The notes under the pieces were generated by a model, which ran no database searches, had not been told where the DNA came from, and worked only from the letters and a program-made list of their open reading frames with translations. From a virus: a stretch of 20,108 nt of DNA. Positions 13,900 to 20,108 of the stretch are shown piece after piece. The position numbers and the translations under genes were made by a program. The DNA is taken from IMG/VR virus record IMGVR_UViG_3300034061_004440, positions 1 to 20,108 of that record. One strand, given 5' to 3'. Each line of letters opens with the position of its first letter. Position 1 is the first letter of the stretch.

Positions 13900-16191
13900 A
13901 TGGCCCTTCCAGATTTAACAGGAAATAAGATAAAAGATACCTATCAGAGAGTTGTTCAAACTGGAGATGGTAAAACATTCTATAATGGTACCGGTTCAGC
14001 TATTCCTATAGTTACCAATCCCTATACTGGTTCTTTAGCTATCTCAGGAGGTGTTGTAATAAATGGTACAACATTATCAGGTGGAAATTTAAATGGATTA
14101 AGTGATGTAGTTATAACTAATCCTCAGCTAGGTGATTTATTAGTTAGAGATACTTACAGCACTAACTGGGTTAATTCCCAGACCTTAGATGGTGATTATA
14201 CCTATAATGGTACTAATGTTTTCACTAATGAAACTACTCATAATGGAGGTATTTATACAGCTGGAGATATAAATGCAGGTGCTGATTTAGCTTATAATAT
14301 AGGAGGTGACCCAGCTAGAGATTATTGGTTTGCTACAGCTTCTATTGGTTATATTAGAACATTCCAGGGTGGAATAGAATTTGTAGACCCAACTGGTAAA
14401 ACACCTCAGGCTGTATTAACAGTTAATTCTAATGGTTTTACATTAAATAATGCTGCAGGTGCTAAAACAAATTTATCAGCATCAGGTGGTACCTTTACTA
14501 GTAATGTTTCAGCTAATAGATTTGTAGGCCCATTAACAGGTGCTGTAACAGGTAGTGTTTTAGGTAATTTAACAGGTACAGCTAGTTTAGCTACAACTGC
14601 TTCATTCGCTACCCGTGCTAATGTTGCTACCTCAGCTACCTCATCTACCTCAGCTTCTTTTGCTGTTACAGCTTCTTATGTTCTCAATGCTGTAAGTAGT
14701 TCCTTTGCAACTACAGCATCTTATGCTTTAAATGGAGGTGTTACTCAAATAATAGCAGGTACTAATGTTACAATATCCCCAGCTGGAGGAACAGGTGCTG
14801 TTACAATTAACTCAACAGGTGGAGGAGGAGGAGGTACTACATTCCCATATACTGGTTCTGCTATAATATCAGGTAGCTTAATAGTTACAGGTTCTACAGC
14901 AGTATCAGGAGGTATAAGTACCCAATTTATTGATTTTGATATTAATGCTGCACCTGCTTTTTCTACAGGTAGAGTTAATTGGGTAGATGATACTAAAACA
15001 TTAGCAATTGATACTGAATTAAATGGTTTCCAAATTGAAGTAGGCCATCAAAATGTTATTAGAGTAAGAAACCAAACTGGTACTACTATATCAAGAGGTA
15101 GAGTAGTTTATTTAAGCGGTTCCTCAGGTAACAGACCTCTTATTTATACTTCAAGTTTTGAAATAGACCCAACATCAGCAGGTACTGTAGGTTTAGTAGC
15201 AGCTGATATTAGCACCTCTAACAATGGTTATGTTATATCTAATGGTCTAATAAGAGATATAAACACAACAGCTTATACCGCGGGTGCAGTTTTATATCTA
15301 TCCTCAAGCGGTCAACTTTCAACAACAGCACCTGTAGCCCCCTTACATAGTGTTAGATTAGGTAAAGTTATAACATCTGCAGTATCCGGTATAATCCATG
15401 TAGATGTTGATAACGGTTACGAAATCGGTGAGTTACACGATGTAGTTGATACTTCAACAAATTCTACGTTTGGTGCATTATTAGTTAAATCAGGTAGCGT
15501 TTGGAAAAATGGTTATCAACTAACTGGTTCATATGGTTTAACTGGTAGCTTAAGTGCAACATCATTTACTGGTTCATTATTTGGTACTGCATCTTGGGCT
15601 ACTAATGCTTTAACTGCTTCAAACCTAACACCAGCTATAACTAACAATACAGATAATAGAGTATTAACAGCTACAGGTGCGGGTAGTATTAATGGTGAAG
15701 CCAACCTAACATTTGATGGTTCTTTATTAGATATAATAGGTGATATTCAGTTTAATGAAAATAGAATAAGAACATCAAGTACAACAGTAGGTCAACCTGG
15801 TAAAGGTGCTGATTTAGCTTATGATTGGGGTAACTTTACAACAGCACCTACAGCAGGAAGAATAGTTTATTATGCTAGTGGTTCAGGAGGATTTGGTTGG
15901 AGAGATGCTTTAGCAAGTGCTACAGGTAGCAGTATTGGACCATTAGGTGTAGCTACTAATGCTGCTTCTCAAGATGAAATAATGTTAAGAGGTGCTGTTA
16001 GAGTAAGTGGTTCACTATCTGGATTAGCAGCAGGCCAAGTAGTATATTTAAGTAACACAGTATCAGGTAGTGTAACAGGTACAGCACCATCAACAACTGG
16101 TCACGTAGTTAGAATAATAGGTTATGTTATTAGCCCAACAGACAACACAATATACTTTAACCCTGATTTCTCTTATATAACAAGAACATAA
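13900..16191 (+). CDS. Long tail fibre protein
   Basis: This 763-residue protein begins MALPDLTGNKIKDTYQRVVQ, a typical opening of tail fibres in Bacteroidota phages, probably the part attached to the tail. A Ser/Gly/Thr-rich beta region follows, then a TASFA/TASYA repeat zone (about residues 227-277), a Gly-rich linker (near 308-312) and two or more beta modules. The module near residues 400-505 contains GRVVYLSGSSG and VGLVAADIS. A segment at about 585-615 (NRVLTATGAGSINGEANLTF) is common in fibres of marine phages. The last module (GLAAGQVVYLSNTVSGSV...) resembles the earlier VVYLS module, suggesting duplication. It overlaps the LamG gene by TAATG. Its role is host binding; the receptor is unknown. 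Confidence 0.85.
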   Translation: MALPDLTGNKIKDTYQRVVQTGDGKTFYNGTGSAIPIVTNPYTGSLAISGGVVINGTTLSGGNLNGLSDVVITNPQLGDLLVRDTYSTNWVNSQTLDGDYTYNGTNVFTNETTHNGGIYTAGDINAGADLAYNIGGDPARDYWFATASIGYIRTFQGGIEFVDPTGKTPQAVLTVNSNGFTLNNAAGAKTNLSASGGTFTSNVSANRFVGPLTGAVTGSVLGNLTGTASLATTASFATRANVATSATSSTSASFAVTASYVLNAVSSSFATTASYALNGGVTQIIAGTNVTISPAGGTGAVTINSTGGGGGGTTFPYTGSAIISGSLIVTGSTAVSGGISTQFIDFDINAAPAFSTGRVNWVDDTKTLAIDTELNGFQIEVGHQNVIRVRNQTGTTISRGRVVYLSGSSGNRPLIYTSSFEIDPTSAGTVGLVAADISTSNNGYVISNGLIRDINTTAYTAGAVLYLSSSGQLSTTAPVAPLHSVRLGKVITSAVSGIIHVDVDNGYEIGELHDVVDTSTNSTFGALLVKSGSVWKNGYQLTGSYGLTGSLSATSFTGSLFGTASWATNALTASNLTPAITNNTDNRVLTATGAGSINGEANLTFDGSLLDIIGDIQFNENRIRTSSTTVGQPGKGADLAYDWGNFTTAPTAGRIVYYASGSGGFGWRDALASATGSSIGPLGVATNAASQDEIMLRGAVRVSGSLSGLAAGQVVYLSNTVSGSVTGTAPSTTGHVVRIIGYVISPTDNTIYFNPDFSYITRT
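14578..14730 (+). repeat. TASFA/TASYA repeat zone in the tail fibre
   Basis: Short Ala/Ser/Thr motifs recur: TASLATTASFAT, then SASFAVTASYVL and SSFATTASYAL. Codons are mostly GCT, ACA, AGC and TCA/TCT. Such zones are frequent in Bacteroidota phage fibres and may form trimeric stalks. Confidence 0.75.
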
Positions 16192-17087
16192 TGCCCATAG
16201 CTACAATAAATGGTATAACAGCAGGTAATATATCTCTTTTGAATGGGATATCCTATACATTAGTAAGCACATATAATGGTGTTGTATCTTCATCTGCACC
16301 TGCACCACCACCAGCTACAGCATCTTTTGTTACAGGTGGTTTAGTAGCTTATTGGGACCCAACAAATAGTGGTAGTAGAACTACTGGGGTTATAGGTGGT
16401 TTAACTTACAGTAGGTCATTGGATTTAACTTACTTGTATACAGCAAGCAACCCAATTGTTACTCGTAGCTTCTATCTATTTAGTGGTGCTACCTTTACAA
16501 CATTTAATAGTGGTAGTGTAAACCAAACTGTTTTTTATGTTGATGGTGCTGGGGGTGATTATTTGTCATCTTACAATGATATAACAGGTCAACTTACAGC
16601 TTCTAATAGTGACCCAATGAAAGTTAGTACTATGCTTAATTTTACTAATGAATTCTGGTTTAGAAGTAGTGGTAGTTATTTACCTGATGGTGCTTTATAT
16701 AGTGCTATTTATAACCAAGGTTCAAGAACAAGAATAGCAGATGCTACAGGAACCCATTGGGGTTATGCACCCAACCTTGTAAATGCTGCTAATATAGGTG
16801 GAACTTTTGCTACAAATACCTGGCATCATTATGTTATAACTATAGCTAATATAGATGCCACTAATGATAGATATAGAGTTTATAAAGATGGTGTTCAAGT
16901 AGGTGTAGATACAACTGGTAACTATGCCCCTACAGATATCTCAGCAGGATATTTAATGGGTAGCTGGAATGGTAGTACTGAGTTACAAAGAATGTTTGTT
17001 GGTGAAGTTAGAAGATATGATAGAGAACTAACAGCAGCTGAAGTATTAACTAATTATAGTGCAAGTAAAGCGAAATATGGAAAATAG
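16191..17087 (+). CDS. LamG/concanavalin A-like receptor-binding protein
   Basis: This 298-residue protein has a short N-terminal piece (about 1-35), a Pro/Ala linker (SSSAPAPPPATASF), then a laminin-G-like jelly-roll domain. The typical motifs are FTNEFWFRS (about 151-159), TWHHYVIT (210-217), YKDGVQVG (231-238) and GEVRRYDRELTAAEV (271-285), the usual end of Laminin_G_3-type domains. Such domains bind sugars, so this is a likely adhesin at the fibre tip. It starts within the stop codon of the long fibre gene, which supports a joint fibre complex. The C-terminus overlaps the next gene by 11 bases. Confidence 0.82.
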   Translation: MPIATINGITAGNISLLNGISYTLVSTYNGVVSSSAPAPPPATASFVTGGLVAYWDPTNSGSRTTGVIGGLTYSRSLDLTYLYTASNPIVTRSFYLFSGATFTTFNSGSVNQTVFYVDGAGGDYLSSYNDITGQLTASNSDPMKVSTMLNFTNEFWFRSSGSYLPDGALYSAIYNQGSRTRIADATGTHWGYAPNLVNAANIGGTFATNTWHHYVITIANIDATNDRYRVYKDGVQVGVDTTGNYAPTDISAGYLMGSWNGSTELQRMFVGEVRRYDRELTAAEVLTNYSASKAKYGK

Positions 17088-17328
17088 ATATTATAGAATA
17101 ATAGCCTCTCCTTATTTATTAAATATAGATTATAATGATTTATATCAAGCGGGTATAGAAGATACTCGATTCTCTATTAGTGGAGAATGGGCTATAATAA
17201 CCTACATAAATCTCCCAGAAAATCCTGATTTTCCTTATTATACTAATGAGGAAATAATACAATTTATCTATAATAATTGGGATGAATGGAATGAAAATCC
17301 CTTAGGTAGTAACCCAGAACCAATTTAA
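17077..17328 (+). CDS. Small acidic protein next to the fibre genes (83 aa)
   Basis: The protein is rich in Tyr, Asn, Glu and Asp (YYRIIASPYLLNIDYNDLYQ; TNEEIIQFIYNNWDEWNENP). I chose ATG 17077 because it gives an 11-base overlap and a natural MENRYYR start; an in-frame ATG at 17059 would lengthen it by six residues. Its position directly after the receptor-binding genes could mean a fibre assembly chaperone or minor tail component, but no family is recognised. Confidence 0.6.
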   Translation: MENRYYRIIASPYLLNIDYNDLYQAGIEDTRFSISGEWAIITYINLPENPDFPYYTNEEIIQFIYNNWDEWNENPLGSNPEPI

Positions 17329-17340
17329 AACTTAAAAAAA

Positions 17341-17508
17341 TGAAAGAACAAACTTACGGTGTTATTAGACACATATTAACCTTTGCTGGTGGTTTATTAG
17401 TAGCAAAAGGAATGATATCAGAGGAACTAATGTTAGAATCAGTAGGTATATTAACCTCTGTAATTGGTGTCCTTTGGTCTATATTTATCAAACGAAATAG
17501 AATATAAA
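17341..17508 (+). CDS. Putative holin (55 aa, two membrane segments)
   Basis: This 55-residue protein has two hydrophobic segments (about residues 11-24 and 35-50), joined by a short turn (KGMISEELMLES) and ended by a basic tail (KRNRI). The motif RHILTFAGGLLVAKGMIS is the pattern I associate with small holins of Bacteroidota phages. Holins form the membrane lesions that trigger lysis. The leader aaaacttaaaaaaATG is A-rich. It is the last gene before a terminator, and no endolysin is visible in this window. Confidence 0.75.
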
Positions 17509-17531
17509 TCTCTGTTTAATTGCCATGTTGT

Positions 17532-17567
17532 AAGGGAGGTTACTCGAAAGGGTAACCTTCTTTATTC
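17532..17567 (+). terminator. Intrinsic terminator after the holin gene
   Basis: A 12-bp stem (AAGGGAGGTTAC 17532-17543 with GTAACCTTCTTT 17552-17563, two G-T wobbles) has an eight-base loop and a T-rich end (tttatt). It separates the fibre/holin group from the sigma-terminase group. Confidence 0.85.
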
Positions 17568-17585
17568 TGTGTATATTTATAACAA

Positions 17586-18092
17586 ATGGCAATACATAAA
17601 CAAATAGAATTAGTTTATCCTGAGTTAATACTCATGATAACAACAATAACAAAAGATAAGGTTATTGCTACTGATTTGGTGCATGATAGTATAGCTGATT
17701 TTTTATCAATGCCCAGCTTAAAACAGAACAAAATAAAAAAAGATGATAGAATAAAAGAATATATCTATCAAATAGCTAAAACGCAATATTTCAGTAGCAC
17801 ATCTAATTTCCATCTAACATACAGAGAAAATCAAGTACTAAAAGTAAAAGATAACTCAGATTTAGAACAGTTAGAGGTAGAGGATACAGATAACCAAAGC
17901 ACAAGTGAATTAAGGTTAATAATGAGTACAATAAATAAACATTGTACTAAATTTGAAAAACAACTAATAGTAGATAGGTTTGTTGAAAATATGACCTATA
18001 AGCAAATGGGTGATAAGCATGATATGCCCACCTACTTAATAACAAACAAAATTAAAACTCTAATAAACAAAATAAAACAAAATGTATTATAA
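17586..18092 (+). CDS. Sigma-70-like (ECF-type) factor
   Basis: This 168-residue protein has two helical domains. Residues about 10-40 (MITTITKDKVIATDLVHDSI) match region 2 of small sigma factors, where DLVxDxxxxxL is typical. Residues about 112-165 match region 4, a helix-turn-helix with the segment MTYKQMGDKHDMPTYLITNK as the DNA-recognition part. Such factors direct RNA polymerase to particular promoters. It is the first gene after a terminator, with an AT-rich tatatttat stretch six bases before the ATG, so it probably has its own promoter. The match is by pattern and rather diverged; a simple helix-turn-helix regulator is the main alternative. Confidence 0.65.
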   Translation: MAIHKQIELVYPELILMITTITKDKVIATDLVHDSIADFLSMPSLKQNKIKKDDRIKEYIYQIAKTQYFSSTSNFHLTYRENQVLKVKDNSDLEQLEVEDTDNQSTSELRLIMSTINKHCTKFEKQLIVDRFVENMTYKQMGDKHDMPTYLITNKIKTLINKIKQNVL

Positions 18093-18372
18093 TATCTTAG
18101 ATATGATAGCCTTTGCATCATTAGGATTTATGTTTGCAAAGTGGTTTGTACCAATACAAATAATCAAAGATACATTCTTTGAACATTGGAATAAAGCATT
18201 CAATAAAGAATTTCCATTTAAATATGTTTTTTATTGTAGTAAATGCACTACCTTCTGGGGAACACTCATTTATACGCATGATATAAAGGTAGCTGCTATT
18301 TCCGCAGTATTAGCGTATGCAATTCACTTTAGTATTAACAAAATGGAATGGTACTGGAGTGAAAAAGGCTAA
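18082..18372 (+). CDS. Small membrane protein with CSKC-TFW motif (96 aa)
   Basis: The N-terminal hydrophobic stretch (residues 7-27, IAFASLGFMFAKWFVPIQIIK) and a C-terminal one (about 68-86, VAAISAVLAYAIHFSIN) flank a central YCSKCTTFWGTLIY. A Cys-x-x-Cys followed by Phe-Trp between membrane segments recurs in DUF1360-like and other small phage membrane proteins. It overlaps the sigma-like gene by 11 bases. The function is unknown. Confidence 0.65.
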   Translation: MYYNILDMIAFASLGFMFAKWFVPIQIIKDTFFEHWNKAFNKEFPFKYVFYCSKCTTFWGTLIYTHDIKVAAISAVLAYAIHFSINKMEWYWSEKG

Positions 18373-18823
18373 AATATATAATTTGGATAAGTTAAATAGG
18401 AAAGTTATATTTGAAGGATTAGAACATGGTTATAACACTTATCCCACAGATTTTGATATGGTATTTAATTTAAGAAACGAAATAAACATTATAGTTGATG
18501 CTAAGGAAGCAGGTAAAGAACCTGTTATGGGTCAAACAATCACTTATGTAAACATTAGCAAAGCATTAGAAGCAGCTGGTGTACCATCTTATGTTATATG
18601 GGTAGAACACTCACCATCAGATGAAAATATAAAATTAGCTGATTGTAAAGTAGTTTTGATATGGAATAAAGGTAAATTTATAAAGCGAAACCAAATATGT
18701 GAATTATTTGAATGCGATATCACCTATAAAGAACTGCAACATTATCTACTAAAAAAACATAATGTAGAACCATATAACCCAGCAAAACATAAATTTAATA
18801 AATCAGAATACTCATGGAAATAG
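18359..18823 (+). CDS. PD-(D/E)XK-like nuclease-fold protein (154 aa)
   Basis: The sequence FEGLEHGYNTYPTDFDMVFN followed by NIIVDAKEAGKEPVMGQ matches a phage family with a PD-(D/E)XK nuclease core: Asp31/Asp33 as the first acidic site, Asp47-Ala-Lys49 as the D-x-K site, and a downstream Gln59. A strand (YVIWVEHS, then CKVVLIW) and helices follow. I favour the GTG at 18359 (14-base overlap with the previous gene); the in-frame ATG at 18317 would add 14 residues and force a 56-base overlap. It lies three genes upstream of the small terminase. It could process or degrade DNA; the catalytic role is inferred by motif only. Confidence 0.58.
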   Translation: MKKAKIYNLDKLNRKVIFEGLEHGYNTYPTDFDMVFNLRNEINIIVDAKEAGKEPVMGQTITYVNISKALEAAGVPSYVIWVEHSPSDENIKLADCKVVLIWNKGKFIKRNQICELFECDITYKELQHYLLKKHNVEPYNPAKHKFNKSEYSWK

Positions 18824-19074
18824 AAACACCTTGGACCCCATCAGAAATTAAATTCTTATATGAATTTAAAAACAGCCCTAACTACAATGGTTGGACCAAC
18901 TATAATCAAGGGCAATGGTTAGAAGCAGAACGCTTACTCACATACAGTGAAACATTAAGAAAAATGAAATGCAACTGTGAAGTAAACCAAGTTATGAGTA
19001 GTGTAAAAGCAATGATGGAAGCTGCTTACCCTAAAATAGAGGAAATATATTTATTAGAAAACGGATTATTATGA
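18814..19074 (+). CDS. Unknown small protein (86 aa)
   Basis: It begins MEIETPWTPSEIKFLYEFKN and carries two close cysteines (MKCNCEVNQ), then a helical end. Its N-terminus overlaps the previous gene by 10 bases and its stop overlaps the next start by ATGA, so it is probably real and co-translated. Short W/Y-rich proteins like this occur near terminase genes of Bacteroidota phages, but I do not know a function. Confidence 0.65.
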   Translation: MEIETPWTPSEIKFLYEFKNSPNYNGWTNYNQGQWLEAERLLTYSETLRKMKCNCEVNQVMSSVKAMMEAAYPKIEEIYLLENGLL

Positions 19075-19508
19075 AAGGTAAAGCACGTGGTAATAAAAAC
19101 AGAATCGAAGCAATATCATCTGTAATGTATGTAGATGAGGATATGGAGAAAATCTGGAAATATATCGAAGAATCCTGTAATATAACACAGGTACTCCCAT
19201 TCTATAATAGTGATGGTGAGGAATTATTATCTATGAGTATCAAACCAGATGAAATGGTATATTATTGTAACCCACCATTCAGCAATTATGCAATAACCAG
19301 TTTAGGTAGGTTATGGTCTTTTAAATTTAAAAAATTTATTAAAGCATTCTACAGACCAAACAGCAACATATACTATATGAATAGCCCAACAACTAAAAAC
19401 ATTAAAATAGAAAAACTATTTAAGGAAGCAGGTTGGGAATACAATCATAAAGAAATAACAATTAACCTATATTCTTTTGAATTATTAATAGATGATTACA
19501 ATGGCTAA
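19071..19508 (+). CDS. NUMOD4-like protein (145 aa)
   Basis: Residues 72-120 (NYAITSLGRLWSFKFKKFIK, then KNIKIEKLFKEAGW) resemble the NUMOD4 module: a Y-x-(I/V)-(S/T)-x-x-GR start, strands, and a final helix normally followed by an HNH nuclease. Here no HNH motif follows, so it may be a degenerate homing-type element or a DNA-binding protein. The first 60 residues are charged and unrecognised. It is coupled to the genes on both sides by short overlaps and sits directly before the small terminase gene. Confidence 0.5.
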   Translation: MKGKARGNKNRIEAISSVMYVDEDMEKIWKYIEESCNITQVLPFYNSDGEELLSMSIKPDEMVYYCNPPFSNYAITSLGRLWSFKFKKFIKAFYRPNSNIYYMNSPTTKNIKIEKLFKEAGWEYNHKEITINLYSFELLIDDYNG

Positions 19509-19932
19509 AAAGCAATTCACACCTAGAACAGTCCCACCAACAGGTAGGGATACCGAAATAGATAAATTAGTAACATTAGAAGAATGTTGCGAAGCAATAA
19601 TGTCCAATCACTTTGGATGGGGGCAATTTAAACAATGGTACATAGAGAAGACTTCGCTTTCTCACGCAGCTGCAAATGACCAATGGAATAGATGTTGGGA
19701 GGTATTAAGAGAAAAATTCAAAGCAAACATTTATGATACTGTTGAACGAACCTTAAATGAATTAGAGGGCCAAAAAATGGAAACTAATGATGCAAGATTA
19801 AGATTCGAAATAACTAAATACCAAAATAAAATAAAGGGAGGAGAAATCGATAGACAGGAAATAAAACACTCAGGTGAAATAAAATTTGATTTCGGTTCCC
19901 CAATACCAACAACAACTAAATATAATTTATGA
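19501..19932 (+). CDS. Terminase small subunit
   Basis: This 143-residue protein recognises phage DNA and recruits the large subunit. It is helical (LVTLEECCEAIMSNHFGWGQ; DTVERTLNELEGQK) and ends with a short beta tail (IKHSGEIKFDFG) seen in many small terminases. The gene directly precedes and overlaps the large terminase gene by ATGA, which is the main support. I chose MAKKQF at 19501; an upstream in-frame ATG at 19492 adds three residues and increases the overlap with the previous gene. Confidence 0.75.
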   Translation: MAKKQFTPRTVPPTGRDTEIDKLVTLEECCEAIMSNHFGWGQFKQWYIEKTSLSHAAANDQWNRCWEVLREKFKANIYDTVERTLNELEGQKMETNDARLRFEITKYQNKIKGGEIDRQEIKHSGEIKFDFGSPIPTTTKYNL

Positions 19933-20108
19933 AAGTAGAAGGATTCAATCCCCATTATGGTCAATTAAAGGTAATTAATGAGTTTGTAAAAACAAATCAT
20001 AAATGGGGAATTGTTTCTACTGGTAGACAATATGGTAAATCATTGTTAGCAATGAATGCTATGTTGTATTGGTTATTAAATAATAATAAAAGTAAGGGAT
20101 GCTGGATA
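19929..20108 (+). CDS. Terminase large subunit (3' end outside window)
   Basis: Sixty residues are visible. They begin MKVEGFNPHYGQLKVINEF and contain the Walker A-type loop STGRQYGKS (residues 30-38), with the Arg/Lys pattern usual in large terminases. The protein is the ATP-driven packaging motor and, through its C-terminal nuclease, cuts the concatemer. The nuclease part lies beyond the window. The ATGA overlap with the small subunit supports the call. Confidence 0.85.
   Translation, partial: MKVEGFNPHYGQLKVINEFVKTNHKWGIVSTGRQYGKSLLAMNAMLYWLLNNNKSKGCWI

Noticed and set aside
13650-13900. Hammerhead or other known ribozyme upstream of the tail fibre gene
   Set aside because: The hammerhead core (CTGATGA with GAAA) is not present in the region, and no other ribozyme core was recognised.
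15516-15704. Antisense 62-aa frame in the tail fibre gene
   Set aside because: Lies within a convincing fibre gene and shows no motif.
13900-17087. Diversity-generating retroelement acting on the fibre or LamG gene
   Set aside because: No reverse transcriptase, template repeat or accessory gene is visible in the window, and no near-identical repeat to the LamG 3' end was seen.
19731-19964. Antisense 77-aa frame over the terminase small subunit gene
   Set aside because: Crosses the terminase gene junction and contains no recognisable motif.

Overview
This window is a piece of a tailed double-stranded DNA phage (or prophage) genome whose host is most likely a member of the Bacteroidota. The DNA is AT-rich and genes are tightly packed, often joined by ATGA or TAATG start/stop overlaps. 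Starts follow A-rich leaders (before 3258, 7256, 8255 and 17341) rather than Shine-Dalgarno sequences. The structural proteins are of types I associate with phages of this phylum: an XkdF-like prohead protease, TASFA-type tail fibre repeats, a DUF6712-like connector and a hub-like tail protein. No integrase, tRNA, insertion sequence or CRISPR array is visible. Both ends of the window cut through genes.

Layout. 1-8827 (+): a tail-tip/receptor protein cut at its 5' end, tape measure, a multidomain prohead protease, scaffold, major capsid protein and probable tail tube, closed by a clear intrinsic terminator (8851-8880). 8890-11865 (+): a 45-aa dockerin-loop protein, a small repeat-bearing structural protein, portal, head-tail connector, a small membrane protein and a helical protein of unknown function. 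A large hairpin (11887-11930) lies in the convergent gap. 11967-13406 (-): a compact operon of five small genes (zinc ribbon, DUF3820-like, three unknown). 13407-13899: about 490 bases without an intact gene; the minus strand holds two broken or start-less reading frames and a terminator-like hairpin. 13900-17508 (+): long tail fibre, LamG-type lectin-fold receptor protein, a small acidic protein and a holin, then a terminator (17532-17567). 17586-20108 (+): sigma-like factor, membrane protein, PD-(D/E)XK-like protein, two small proteins (one NUMOD4-like), then small and large terminase; the large subunit is cut by the window end.

Together these are the late genes: capsid building (protease, scaffold, capsid, portal), tail building (tube, tape measure, hub), host recognition (two or three fibre/lectin proteins), lysis (holin) and DNA packaging. 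A phage-encoded sigma-like factor may steer transcription. The gene order is unusual for this kind of phage: tail tip and tape measure precede the head genes, and the portal follows the tail tube.

The most unusual items are the prohead protease, which carries a DUF6884-like enzyme-type domain and a second Cys/Trp-rich domain ahead of its protease core; the stand-alone dockerin-like mini-protein; and the apparently decaying minus-strand reading frames upstream of the tail fibre gene.
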